Notes under the pieces: generated by a model
Databases searched by the model: none
What the model saw: only the letters and a program-made list of their open reading frames with translations
Told to the model about the DNA's origin: nothing
Origin: Candidatus Nealsoniibacteriota bacterium
GTDB lineage: Bacteria > Patescibacteriota > Minisyncoccia > Minisyncoccales > PWPS01
NCBI GenBank assembly: GCA_003554445.1
Contig: PWGJ01000054.1
Span: 1 to 20,935 of the forward strand
DNA length: 20,935 bases
Direction: 5' to 3'
Made by a program: the position numbers and the translations under genes
Shown: piece after piece, positions 6,938 through 13,362 of the stretch
How the letters are laid out: each line of letters begins with the position of its first letter
Numbering within the stretch: position 1 is the stretch's first letter

Positions 6938-6971
6938 AAAAAAGACCCTCCTGATCAGGTGGGTCTTTTTT
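6938..6971 (-). terminator. Intrinsic terminator of the trx-gdhA operon
   Basis: An 11-bp stem AAAAAAGACCC/GGGTCTTTTTT continues, after one T-T mismatch, into the palindrome CCTGATCAGG. A six-T run follows on the minus strand. It begins 8 nt after the gdhA stop codon. The structure is symmetrical, so it could act in both directions. Confidence 0.9.
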
Positions 6972-6979
6972 AATTTCAC

Positions 6980-8173
6980 TTAGAAGAGTCTTTCCATTGC
7001 CAGTGCGTAAGCAGCATCTCTTAGGCCGTTTTCTTTTTTGACCCAAACTTCCTCGAAAGATTTTTTCATTTTTTCTTCCAATTTTTCAAAAACCTCTTTC
7101 TTGGACCAGCTTTCCCCTTTTTTGTTTTGAACCCATTCAAAGTAAGAAACCGTCACTCCACCGGCGTTAGCCAATACATCAGGAACTATCAAGCTTTTTT
7201 CTTTTAAAATTTGATCCGCTTTTGCAGTCGTAGGTCCGTTTGCAAGTTCGATTATTGCTTTAGCTTTTATCTCTTTTGCATTATCAGTCGTAATCACGTT
7301 TTCTAAAGCGGCAGGAACTAAAACATCAACATTCAAAGTGAATAGATCATCGTTAGTTATCTCTCTTCCACCCTCATGGATTTTTTTTGCCGCTTCGATT
7401 ACGGACACTCCCTTATCCTTACGGCTTTTAATTTTTGCAATATCCAAGCCGTCTTTAAAATAATAGCCTCCCGAAGAATCAGAAACGGCAACTATCTTAA
7501 AGCCGAGTTTTTTCGCAGCTAAAGCGAATTGTGCTCCAACATTTCCAAACCCTTGAACTGCTACAGTCCCCTCTTTTAAGTCAATTTTTTTCGCCAAAGC
7601 CTCTAAAACATAACTTCCTCCTTGTCCGGTAGCTTCCAATCGCCCTTTCGAGCCTCCATTTTTAATTGATTTAGCCGTGAAAGAGGCCGGTGCTTTCTTT
7701 CCGGTTAGCTTTTCATATTCATCCACCATCCAATCGATAATTTGTGAATTGGTGCCAACGTCCGGGGCGGGAACGTCTTTATCCGGGCCGATATGCTTAT
7801 ATATCTCCCTTACGAAATTTCTGGATAACTCTTCCAGCTCCTTTTTCGTTAATTTTTTAGGATCAACTTCGATCCCACCTTTTCCTCCCCCCATAGGAAT
7901 ATCAACTACTGCCGTCTTTATCGTCATCCAGCCGGATAAGGCTTTAACTTCATCCAAGTCAACTTGCGGGTGAAAGCGAAGTCCTCCCTTATAAGGTCCT
8001 CTAGTTCCATTGAACTGAACTCTAAAACCTCGATATTTTTTATCACCGAGAGGAACTTCGAATTCCAAAATTCGATCCGGTTCTATCAAGTCTCTCTTCT
8101 GCTTGTCAGTTAAATTTGATTTTTGAGCTGCTCTATCTATTAATTTTAGATAATTTTGCCAAGTTTTATTCAT
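6980..8173 (-). CDS. gdhA: Glutamate dehydrogenase (Glu/Leu/Phe/Val dehydrogenase family)
   Basis: A 397-residue cytoplasmic dehydrogenase that interconverts 2-oxoglutarate plus ammonium and glutamate. The substrate-binding region holds PYKGGLRFHPQV (60-71), then IKTAVVDIPMGGGKGG (85-100) with the conserved lysines, then PAPDVGTNSQI (135-145) with the catalytic aspartate region. The Rossmann motif GFGNVG is at 208-213, followed by an acidic residue after beta-2 (SD, 231-232), which fits NAD(H) use but does not prove it. ANAGGVTVSYFEW (335-347) is a family block. Length fits the small hexameric GDH class of bacteria and archaea. The gene starts 6 nt after trxB and ends at a strong terminator, so it is the last gene of the repressor-trxA-trxB operon, an uncommon partnership. 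Leucine dehydrogenase is less likely given the sequence blocks. Confidence 0.93.
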   Translation of the reverse strand: MNKTWQNYLKLIDRAAQKSNLTDKQKRDLIEPDRILEFEVPLGDKKYRGFRVQFNGTRGPYKGGLRFHPQVDLDEVKALSGWMTIKTAVVDIPMGGGKGGIEVDPKKLTKKELEELSRNFVREIYKHIGPDKDVPAPDVGTNSQIIDWMVDEYEKLTGKKAPASFTAKSIKNGGSKGRLEATGQGGSYVLEALAKKIDLKEGTVAVQGFGNVGAQFALAAKKLGFKIVAVSDSSGGYYFKDGLDIAKIKSRKDKGVSVIEAAKKIHEGGREITNDDLFTLNVDVLVPAALENVITTDNAKEIKAKAIIELANGPTTAKADQILKEKSLIVPDVLANAGGVTVSYFEWVQNKKGESWSKKEVFEKLEEKMKKSFEEVWVKKENGLRDAAYALAMERLF

Positions 8174-8179
8174 AATCTT

Positions 8180-9091
8180 TCAGTTAGAACTTTTAATTTT
8201 TTTATGTATGTCATTTGCAGCTATAGCCCCTTCTGCACTTGCCGTTATAGCCTGCTTGAATTTATTGGAGTTGGTGGTTATATCTCCGGCTGCCCAAATT
8301 GAATCCAAGTTTGTTCTTTGTTTAGAGTCAACATCTATGTACTCATTTTTAAGCTTTACACCCAAATCCTTTGCCAGATCGGTCTTGGGAACCGAACCTA
8401 TCTCAATAAAGAGACCTTGAAGATCAATTGATTCTCCATTGTCCAGTTTGACTTGCTCCAAACTATCACCCCCCAAAAGATCAACTACATTGGCATTAAA
8501 GATGAGTTCTATATTATCCTTCTTATCTATTTCTTTTTTCCATGCATCGACCGCTCTAAGCTTGTCACGCCTATAGATGATGTAGACCTTCTCTGCAATA
8601 TCGGCAAGATAAAGCGCGGCGGTGGCAGCGGAGTTTGCTCCACCTACTACTCCCACGATTTTGTCTTCGAAAAATTTTCCGTCACAAGTTGCGCAATAAG
8701 AAACTCCACTACCCATAAACTCATCCTCTCCATCCAAACCGAGTTTTCTTCTTTTTGTACCGGTGGCAAGAATTATTTTTTTGGAAAAATATTTTTCATC
8801 CAGATTGGTTACAAGAGAGAAATTCCCTTCTTCTTTCTCTATATCTTCAACTAACCCCATCTTTACCTCAGCTCCATATTTTTCAGCATGCTCTTTCATT
8901 TTTTCACCTAAAACAGGGCCGCTTATTTCCGGCAATCCGGGGTAATTGCATACTTTGTGTGCATCGGTAATCGTTCCACCCTGGTTCATTCCTAAAACTA
9001 AAGTCTTTAAGTTGTATCTGCTAGCATAAATAGCAGCTGACAGGCCCGCCGGGCCCGATCCGATTACTGTGAGATCATAAACTTTACTCAT
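8180..9091 (-). CDS. trxB: Thioredoxin reductase (NADPH-type)
   Basis: A 303-residue FAD-dependent disulfide reductase that passes electrons from NADPH to thioredoxin. The FAD-binding motif GSGPAG is at 11-16, and the redox-active CATC (133-136) sits in the usual place inside the NADPH domain. The second dinucleotide motif reads GVVGGANSAATAALYLA (147-163), a mild variant of GGGxSA. YRRDKLR (173-179) matches the HRRxxxR phosphate-binding motif expected for NADPH. The closing FAD block WAAGDIT is at 266-272. Length is typical for low-molecular-weight bacterial enzymes. It sits 6 nt after trxA and 6 nt before gdhA; the neighbouring thioredoxin is the obvious substrate. Confidence 0.95.
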   Translation of the reverse strand: MSKVYDLTVIGSGPAGLSAAIYASRYNLKTLVLGMNQGGTITDAHKVCNYPGLPEISGPVLGEKMKEHAEKYGAEVKMGLVEDIEKEEGNFSLVTNLDEKYFSKKIILATGTKRRKLGLDGEDEFMGSGVSYCATCDGKFFEDKIVGVVGGANSAATAALYLADIAEKVYIIYRRDKLRAVDAWKKEIDKKDNIELIFNANVVDLLGGDSLEQVKLDNGESIDLQGLFIEIGSVPKTDLAKDLGVKLKNEYIDVDSKQRTNLDSIWAAGDITTNSNKFKQAITASAEGAIAANDIHKKIKSSN

Positions 9092-9097
9092 AAGCCA

Positions 9098-9427
9098 TTA
9101 GTTTTCTTTTAACTTCTTATCAACTTCCGCTTTAAATTCTTTAAAAGGTTTGAATCCTACCATCTTGTGAACAACTTCACCATCTTTAAAAAGTAAAATG
9201 GTTGGAATTCCACTAACATTGTATTGTGCCGAAGTTTTTTCGTTTTCATCAACATTCATCTTTCTGACCTTAAGATCTTCTTCATCGTACTCCTCAGCCA
9301 TTTTATCGATCACCGGTCCCAGCATCTTACACGGACTACACCAACCGGCCCAAAAATCAACTAAAACATAGTTTTCTGCCTCTAGAACTTCCTCTTTGAA
9401 ATTTTGATCCGTTACTTTTTTAGTCAT
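9098..9427 (-). CDS. trxA: Thioredoxin with CSPC active site
   Basis: A 109-residue classical thioredoxin fold. The active site is WCSPC (Cys30 and Cys33), not the usual WCGPC, in the context DFWAGWCSPCKMLGPVID. The cis-proline loop is SGIPTILLFKDG (Pro75) and the C-terminal helix is present, so it is a full-length thioredoxin, not a truncated glutaredoxin-like protein. It has no signal peptide and acts in the cytoplasm as an electron donor to disulfide-forming enzymes. It lies directly upstream of its presumed reductase (6 nt gap) and 8 nt after the repressor gene. The start region is AT-rich (TTAATTAATTAAAATT before the ATG) without a clear Shine-Dalgarno. Confidence 0.95.
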   Translation of the reverse strand: MTKKVTDQNFKEEVLEAENYVLVDFWAGWCSPCKMLGPVIDKMAEEYDEEDLKVRKMNVDENEKTSAQYNVSGIPTILLFKDGEVVHKMVGFKPFKEFKAEVDKKLKEN

Positions 9428-9435
9428 AATTTTAA

Positions 9436-9681
9436 TTAATTAAGATTAATAAGTGTCTTTAAGACCGATTCAAGGTCTTTATTTTCTTTATGCCCATAGC
9501 AAGACTGCAATTCCTCTTTTAAAAGAATAGTGGCAACCTTATTCAGAGCCGCCTTGGTCGCATTAACTTGCTGAATTATATCCAAACAGTCTTTATCTTC
9601 TTCATACATCTTTCTGATTGCTTTAGCTTGACCTTCGGCTCTCTTTAGGCGATTTATTATTTTTTTGTCTTTGTTTTTCAT
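9436..9681 (-). CDS. CsoR/CstR-family (DUF156) transcriptional repressor, first gene of the trx operon
   Basis: An 81-residue all-helical regulator of the CsoR/RcnR/FrmR/CstR family, recognised from INRLKRAEGQAKAIRKM (about 9-25) and the middle helix QQVNATKAALNKVATILL. In CsoR, Cu(I) is held by Cys-His-Cys with spacings of 25 and 4 residues. Here the three positions are Cys32, Glu57 and Cys61: both cysteines are kept but the histidine is replaced by glutamate. The RcnR-type histidines are also missing. This pattern is closer to CstR-type persulfide/redox sensors than to copper sensors. The gene heads an operon with trxA, trxB and gdhA, and its promoter overlaps an inverted repeat, so autoregulation is likely. 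Family confident; signal inferred. Confidence 0.9.
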   Translation of the reverse strand: MKNKDKKIINRLKRAEGQAKAIRKMYEEDKDCLDIIQQVNATKAALNKVATILLKEELQSCYGHKENKDLESVLKTLINLN

Positions 9682-9696
9682 AATTTTATATTAATA

Positions 9697-9718
9697 ATAC
9701 CCTACTACTGTATAGTAT
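9697..9718. promoter_or_regulatory. Candidate operator (imperfect dyad) for the CsoR/CstR-like repressor
   Basis: A 22-bp imperfect inverted repeat with outer arms ATAC/GTAT and inner arms TAC/GTA; 14 of 22 bases are paired by symmetry. It overlaps the -10 and the expected transcription start and lies about 16 nt before the repressor ATG. That is where an autorepressor would bind. Family operators are often similar short dyads with a C-tract, and CCC is present at 9700-9702. Assignment is inferred. Confidence 0.45.
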
Positions 9719-9744
9719 AATAACGGATTATTTATTTTTGTCAA
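9717..9744 (-). promoter_or_regulatory. Predicted promoter of the repressor-trxA-trxB-gdhA operon
   Basis: On the minus strand a perfect -35 TTGACA (9744-9739) and -10 TATTAT (9722-9717) are 16 nt apart; an overlapping TTATAC with an 18-nt spacer is an alternative. The -35 sits just beyond the terminator of the SDR gene. Confidence 0.65.
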
Positions 9745-9747
9745 ATT

Positions 9748-9777
9748 AAAACCCGCCCAATCGCCCGGGCGGGTTTT
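9748..9777 (-). terminator. Intrinsic terminator after the SDR gene
   Basis: An 11-bp stem AAAACCCGCCC/GGGCGGGTTTT with an 8-nt loop, GC-rich in its core, with TTTT at the end on the minus strand. It starts 18 nt after the SDR stop codon and separates the pilus/SDR region from the trx operon. Confidence 0.85.
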
Positions 9778-9795
9778 GAAATGCTGATTTTAACT

Positions 9796-10533
9796 TTATT
9801 TAGCTGTCCATCCTCCATCAACATAAATTACTTCACCGGTGACATACTTTGATTCATCCGATGCCAAATAGACTGCCGCATAAGCTATATCCTCAACCCC
9901 TCCTACATGCCCTTTGGGGGTTGACCCCTCTATAAAGCTTCTGAATTCATCGTTTTCGAGTATACCTTCGGTCATCTGAGTTCTTATGAAACCGGGAGCT
10001 ACGGCATTAACCCTTATTCCGGTTTTAGCCAAATCAAGAGCTCCGGCATGAGTAAGCTGGACTACTCCTCCCTTGGAAGCACAATATGAAATAGCGCCGT
10101 TAAAGCCAACTTTACCCAATATGGAACTCATGTTTATTATCGATCCGTCAATATCCATCTCATTCATGACTTTGGCAGCTTCTCTCATTCCATACATTAC
10201 ACCGGACAAATTAACACCGATTACATTATCCCAGCTTTCATCAGTAACATTGAGGATAGTTTTTTCATCACCTATTCCCGCATTGTTTACCATTACATCC
10301 AACTTTCCATATCTTTCCAGCGTTTTTTGGATTAAATTTTTGACCTCTTCGGAATTGGAAACATCACATTTTACATACATGGCTTCTTCATCACGGCCTT
10401 CTAAAAAATGAACATTTTCATGTATGTCCGAAAAGACCACTTTAGCTCCCTGGTTTAAAAATTCTTCACCTATCTTTTTTCCTATACCGGAAGCAGCTCC
10501 GGTTACTATTGCGATTTTGTTTTGTAATCTCAT
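9796..10533 (-). CDS. Short-chain dehydrogenase/reductase (SDR, FabG-like)
   Basis: A 245-residue classical SDR with a Rossmann fold. The cofactor motif is TGAASGIG (11-18), with Asp36 at the end of beta-2, which points to NAD(H) rather than NADP(H). NNAG is at 83-86. The catalytic tetrad is complete: Asn108, Ser136/137, Tyr150 and Lys154 (YCASK). The end VTGEVIYVDGGWTAK is typical of the family. The closest general type is FabG or a sugar/alcohol dehydrogenase; substrate cannot be told. Asp36 argues against a standard NADPH-dependent FabG. It follows the pilus gene set by 50 nt with no visible terminator, so co-transcription is possible, but there is no functional link visible. Confidence 0.9.
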   Translation of the reverse strand: MRLQNKIAIVTGAASGIGKKIGEEFLNQGAKVVFSDIHENVHFLEGRDEEAMYVKCDVSNSEEVKNLIQKTLERYGKLDVMVNNAGIGDEKTILNVTDESWDNVIGVNLSGVMYGMREAAKVMNEMDIDGSIINMSSILGKVGFNGAISYCASKGGVVQLTHAGALDLAKTGIRVNAVAPGFIRTQMTEGILENDEFRSFIEGSTPKGHVGGVEDIAYAAVYLASDESKYVTGEVIYVDGGWTAK

Positions 10534-10583
10534 ATTTTTTAATTTAAGATTAATAATTTTTATTTTTTATGGTTTTAATGGTT

Positions 10584-11189
10584 TTAATTATTTTCCGACA
10601 CCTCCTCTCTTAAATGCTCTAAAAGAATTAAATTTTGCCTATAAGTTCCATAATAATCATCACTATCTCCAATCCCTAAGTCTTCCCATATCAGAGCTCT
10701 TTCACTTACAGACGGAAGCTCTCCATCGGCAAACTCATAAAGTTCAAAGAGATTTCTGGCCAAAGCTGATTCTAAATCTTCGTTGGAAATGTCCTCTTGC
10801 GTTTCTTCCTGTTGAGCTTCTTCATCATCTTTCTCCTCTACTTCTTCATCATCGACTTCTTCGGATTCTTCATCTTCTTCGGGTTCTTCCGGTTCAGTGA
10901 CCGGCCCTTGATATCCTTCCGAGTTAAAGATGTCAAAAGCGACTATTTCATCAGGTTCTTCTTCGAGAGAGGAGACTAGCTCATTGTAGGAGTCCAAATC
11001 AGGATGAGGGGCAGCTCCTTCGGCCGAAAACTCTTTCTCCAATGGATTTAATACATAAAAGTAGATAAGACCGAACCCTATCAGCAGGCATATAAAAGTG
11101 TAAGATATGATTATAAAAACGGACTTGTTGGCAAAAAATAGTGCCAACTTTTCAAATGAATATTTTATATTTTTCTTAGTTAAATTCAT
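10584..11189 (-). CDS. Pilus-locus membrane protein with acidic linker, function unknown
   Basis: A 201-residue protein with a basic N-terminus, one transmembrane helix (about 23-45), an acidic disordered region in which 26 of the 40 residues at 101-140 are Asp or Glu, and a small C-terminal segment (about 141-195). That segment reads LPSVSERALIWEDLGIGDSD then YYGTYRQNLILLEHL. It begins 1 nt after the pilO stop codon (TGATATG), so it is translated with pilMNO. The single-helix bitopic layout recalls accessory inner-membrane proteins such as PilP, but I see no PilP-type domain or lipobox. The C-terminal pattern resembles short tails I associate with Patescibacteria proteins; this is recollection and unverified. 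Confidence 0.75.
   Translation of the reverse strand: MNLTKKNIKYSFEKLALFFANKSVFIIISYTFICLLIGFGLIYFYVLNPLEKEFSAEGAAPHPDLDSYNELVSSLEEEPDEIVAFDIFNSEGYQGPVTEPEEPEEDEESEEVDDEEVEEKDDEEAQQEETQEDISNEDLESALARNLFELYEFADGELPSVSERALIWEDLGIGDSDDYYGTYRQNLILLEHLREEVSENN
10798..10895. repeat. Low-complexity GAA/GAT-rich tract encoding the acidic linker
   Basis: On the plus strand this stretch is a run of CTT, CTC, TCA and TTC triplets (for example cttcttcatcatctttct). Read on the minus strand it encodes mostly Glu and Asp codons. Such tracts can slip and vary in length. It stays in frame here. Confidence 0.6.
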
Positions 11190-11190
11190 A

Positions 11191-11730
11191 TCAATCTAAA
11201 AAGTAGACATGTAATGATAATTTGGCGGACACATTCCTGTTTTCATCTTCAATATCAAAGCTATCTAAAACCTCAGCGCTAAAACTGTCAATTGAAAATA
11301 GCCACTTCCTGGTTTCAATTTCTCTTAAAAAGTAGAGTATGTCGGAAAAACTCCCCTCCAGATCCAGATTAAACTCAAGATAGGACCACGGGTTCACACT
11401 TGAATCTTGTTTTTGACCCACTCTTACATCCATCGAAAGGTTATTGTTTTCGGCAACTTCTTCTAAAAATAATATATCTTCAATCGGCCTTTCCGGATTA
11501 CTAAAAAGATTTTGCGCTTCATTTATATTTTTCTTTATTTTTTGATGGTCTACCTCTTCCAGTTGGTTTGCGTGAGCTTTTAAAGTTACCAGTTCTTGTT
11601 TTTCAGTTAAATAATTATCCGAAGCATCCCTTATATCGGAATGTAAAGTAAGAATAACAAAACCGGCAGAAATAATTATGATTATTGCCACCAATGTGAA
11701 TAAAAGATATTTTCTAGTCGTTGTTTCCAT
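11191..11730 (-). CDS. pilO: Type IV pilus inner-membrane protein PilO-like
   Basis: About 179 residues: a short N-terminus, one transmembrane helix (about 8-28), a coiled coil (about 30-70) and a C-terminal alpha/beta domain ending in strands (VSAKLSLHVYFLD). This is the PilO/GspM layout. It pairs with PilN in the periplasm-side alignment ring that links PilM to the rest of the machine. The frame is open upstream to a TTG at 11739, but I prefer the ATG at 11730 (METTTRKYLL). It still overlaps the 3' end of pilN by 17 nt, suggesting coupling. Sequence conservation in this family is low, so the call rests on architecture and on the pilM-pilN-pilO order. Confidence 0.8.
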   Translation of the reverse strand: METTTRKYLLFTLVAIIIIISAGFVILTLHSDIRDASDNYLTEKQELVTLKAHANQLEEVDHQKIKKNINEAQNLFSNPERPIEDILFLEEVAENNNLSMDVRVGQKQDSSVNPWSYLEFNLDLEGSFSDILYFLREIETRKWLFSIDSFSAEVLDSFDIEDENRNVSAKLSLHVYFLD

Positions 11731-12262
11731 CTTTTTCAAACTTTACAAAAAAATTAATATCTTTGGTTTGTGTCCAGCTGTCAGAAGAAAAGTTAACGTT
11801 GCTAAACTTATCTTCAAGCTCTTCTTCAAGATGAACTAAGTTTTCCCAACTGGGACTGTATCCGGATAAAGTTATTTCGTAAACAACGTCTCCTCCGGAG
11901 CCGTCTCGTCTATATTCAAGGCTATCGAGTCTGGCAGTTCCCTTCATCGATTCGTTTACATCAAGAAAAACTTCATACAAATTTACGGAATTATCCTTAA
12001 AATCATCAAGTTGAGATACTTTTTGATTCAGTGTGGCTATATCATCTTTCTTTTCAGTCACTTCGACAAAATCAGCTTTTTTACTTGCAAAATCAGCCTC
12101 CTTTTCACTTAAAGCGTTTAAGCTGTAATACCTGGCGATATAGATCGTGATGGATGCAAAGAGAAGAAAGAGAACTAAAAAAAACATAAGAGTTATTACA
12201 ATTCTCTCTTTCTTTTCATTGAATACTTCCGCCTTTTGGTCCGGAGGTAGTAAATTTATCAT
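11714..12262 (-). CDS. pilN: Type IV pilus inner-membrane protein PilN
   Basis: About 182 residues. The chosen ATG at 12262 gives the N-terminus MINLLPPDQK, the classical PilN motif (INLLP) that binds the groove of PilM. A longer frame reaches a TTG at 12286, inside pilM, but would bury this motif, so I reject it. One transmembrane helix follows (about 23-45), then a coiled coil (about 48-90) and an alpha/beta domain. It starts 1 nt after the pilM stop codon. The protein recruits PilM to the membrane and dimerises with PilO. Confidence 0.9.
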   Translation of the reverse strand: MINLLPPDQKAEVFNEKKERIVITLMFFLVLFLLFASITIYIARYYSLNALSEKEADFASKKADFVEVTEKKDDIATLNQKVSQLDDFKDNSVNLYEVFLDVNESMKGTARLDSLEYRRDGSGGDVVYEITLSGYSPSWENLVHLEEELEDKFSNVNFSSDSWTQTKDINFFVKFEKDGNND

Positions 12263-12263
12263 T

Positions 12264-13331
12264 TTAAAATGTATTACCTTGATCAAAGTTTCTCAAAGCC
12301 AACCCGAAAGCTGTTCCGTAACTCAATGAATTTCCTTGGAAAAAGTTTTTTGATTCTTCGGTTAAATTTACAAAAGGATCTCCCTTTTCAACTGAAACAT
12401 TGAGTTTGTCAGCCAAAAACTCAACCAGTCCTTTTAAGTTTGCGCCCCCTCCACTGAGAATTATCTTTTCAATTTCTTCGGTGTTATCGCCCTGAATCGC
12501 AAATCCATGAGAAGAGTTATAATAAGCCAAATGTTTTTTGATGGTCTTCGCCGTTTCTTCCAACAATGGCTCCAAGGTCTTTCTTATATCAGGCCTTTCA
12601 TCACTATTTATGCCGTGTTCGACCTTTATTTTTTCTGCCTCCCTCAAAGGAATAGAATTGTCTTCAGCAATTTTTTCAGTAAAATCCAGAGAGGATGTAA
12701 GTATGTAGCTTGTAAATATAATGATGTTTTTTGACAATATAATCAGTATCGTTTTGGTTTCTCCTATATCAATAAGAAGTAATGGGCTGGCCTCTTCTTT
12801 TTCTTTCACCAATGCCCTGACAATCGATACCGACTCAACTTCGGCTACTACGGGAAAGAGTCCCGCTTTTTTAATTGCGAAGACATGCGGATCAACTACT
12901 TTTTTAGGCAGGGCGGTTACCAAGATATCCATCTTATCCCTTTTTTCCGAAATGATTTCATAATCCAGGTAGATATCCTCGACTGCTAAAGGAATATAAT
13001 CTTCAGCTTCATACTCTATCATCTTTTTTAATCGACTTCTTTTAACTTTTGGAATTTGAATAATTTGAAAAAAAGACTTCTCTTCGGGAAGAGACGTGGC
13101 AACATAATCATTTTCCAATTTCTTTCTTTTGGCTAATTTTCTTATTTCGGAGGCCAGCAAATCCTCATCCTTGACCTTTCCTTTTTCAATTATTCCCGGA
13201 GTCAACTCCTTTTTTCCGTAAGCGGAAAGAGAAAAGCCTTCTTTCTCTTTTTTTATTTTGGCAAGTTTAAGAGAGGTATCCGAAATATCCAATCCGAAAA
13301 AGTCTAATTTTGGATTCAAGTACTTGAACAT
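12264..13331 (-). CDS. pilM: Type IV pilus assembly protein PilM (actin-like ATP-binding)
   Basis: A 355-residue cytoplasmic protein of the FtsA/actin-like superfamily. Phosphate 1 motif: FFGLDISDTSLKLAKI (11-26). Phosphate 2 motif: LLLIDIGETKTIL (184-196). Adenosine motif: ILSGGGANLKGL (291-302). EYEAEDYIPL (106-115) is a conserved PilM block. PilM binds ATP and the PilN tail and forms the cytoplasmic ring around the pilus motor. Length is typical. It starts 31 nt after the large prepilin-like gene; pilN follows directly. Confidence 0.93.
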   Translation of the reverse strand: MFKYLNPKLDFFGLDISDTSLKLAKIKKEKEGFSLSAYGKKELTPGIIEKGKVKDEDLLASEIRKLAKRKKLENDYVATSLPEEKSFFQIIQIPKVKRSRLKKMIEYEAEDYIPLAVEDIYLDYEIISEKRDKMDILVTALPKKVVDPHVFAIKKAGLFPVVAEVESVSIVRALVKEKEEASPLLLIDIGETKTILIILSKNIIIFTSYILTSSLDFTEKIAEDNSIPLREAEKIKVEHGINSDERPDIRKTLEPLLEETAKTIKKHLAYYNSSHGFAIQGDNTEEIEKIILSGGGANLKGLVEFLADKLNVSVEKGDPFVNLTEESKNFFQGNSLSYGTAFGLALRNFDQGNTF

Positions 13332-13362
13332 CTTTTATCAGTTTAACAAATTTATTTAGCTA

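Noticed and set aside
6908..6979. N-terminal extension of the phosphatidyltransferase (24 extra residues)
   Set aside because: The codons coincide with the gdhA terminator hairpin and an extended -10 promoter, so they are unlikely to be translated; ATG 6907 fits better.
9436..9681. Copper-sensing CsoR
   Set aside because: The Cu(I) histidine ligand is replaced by Glu57 and no copper transporter or chaperone gene is nearby.
10561..10583. GGTTTTAAT direct repeat between the acidic pilus-locus gene and the SDR gene as a regulatory site
   Set aside because: Only two short AT-rich copies; not distinguishable from base composition.
10798..10895. Tandem repeat or CRISPR-like array
   Set aside because: It is irregular Glu/Asp codon sequence with no repeat unit and spacer pattern.
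12263..12286. Longer PilN starting inside pilM
   Set aside because: It would begin at a TTG and bury the PilN signature MINLLPP; the ATG at 12262 fits the family.
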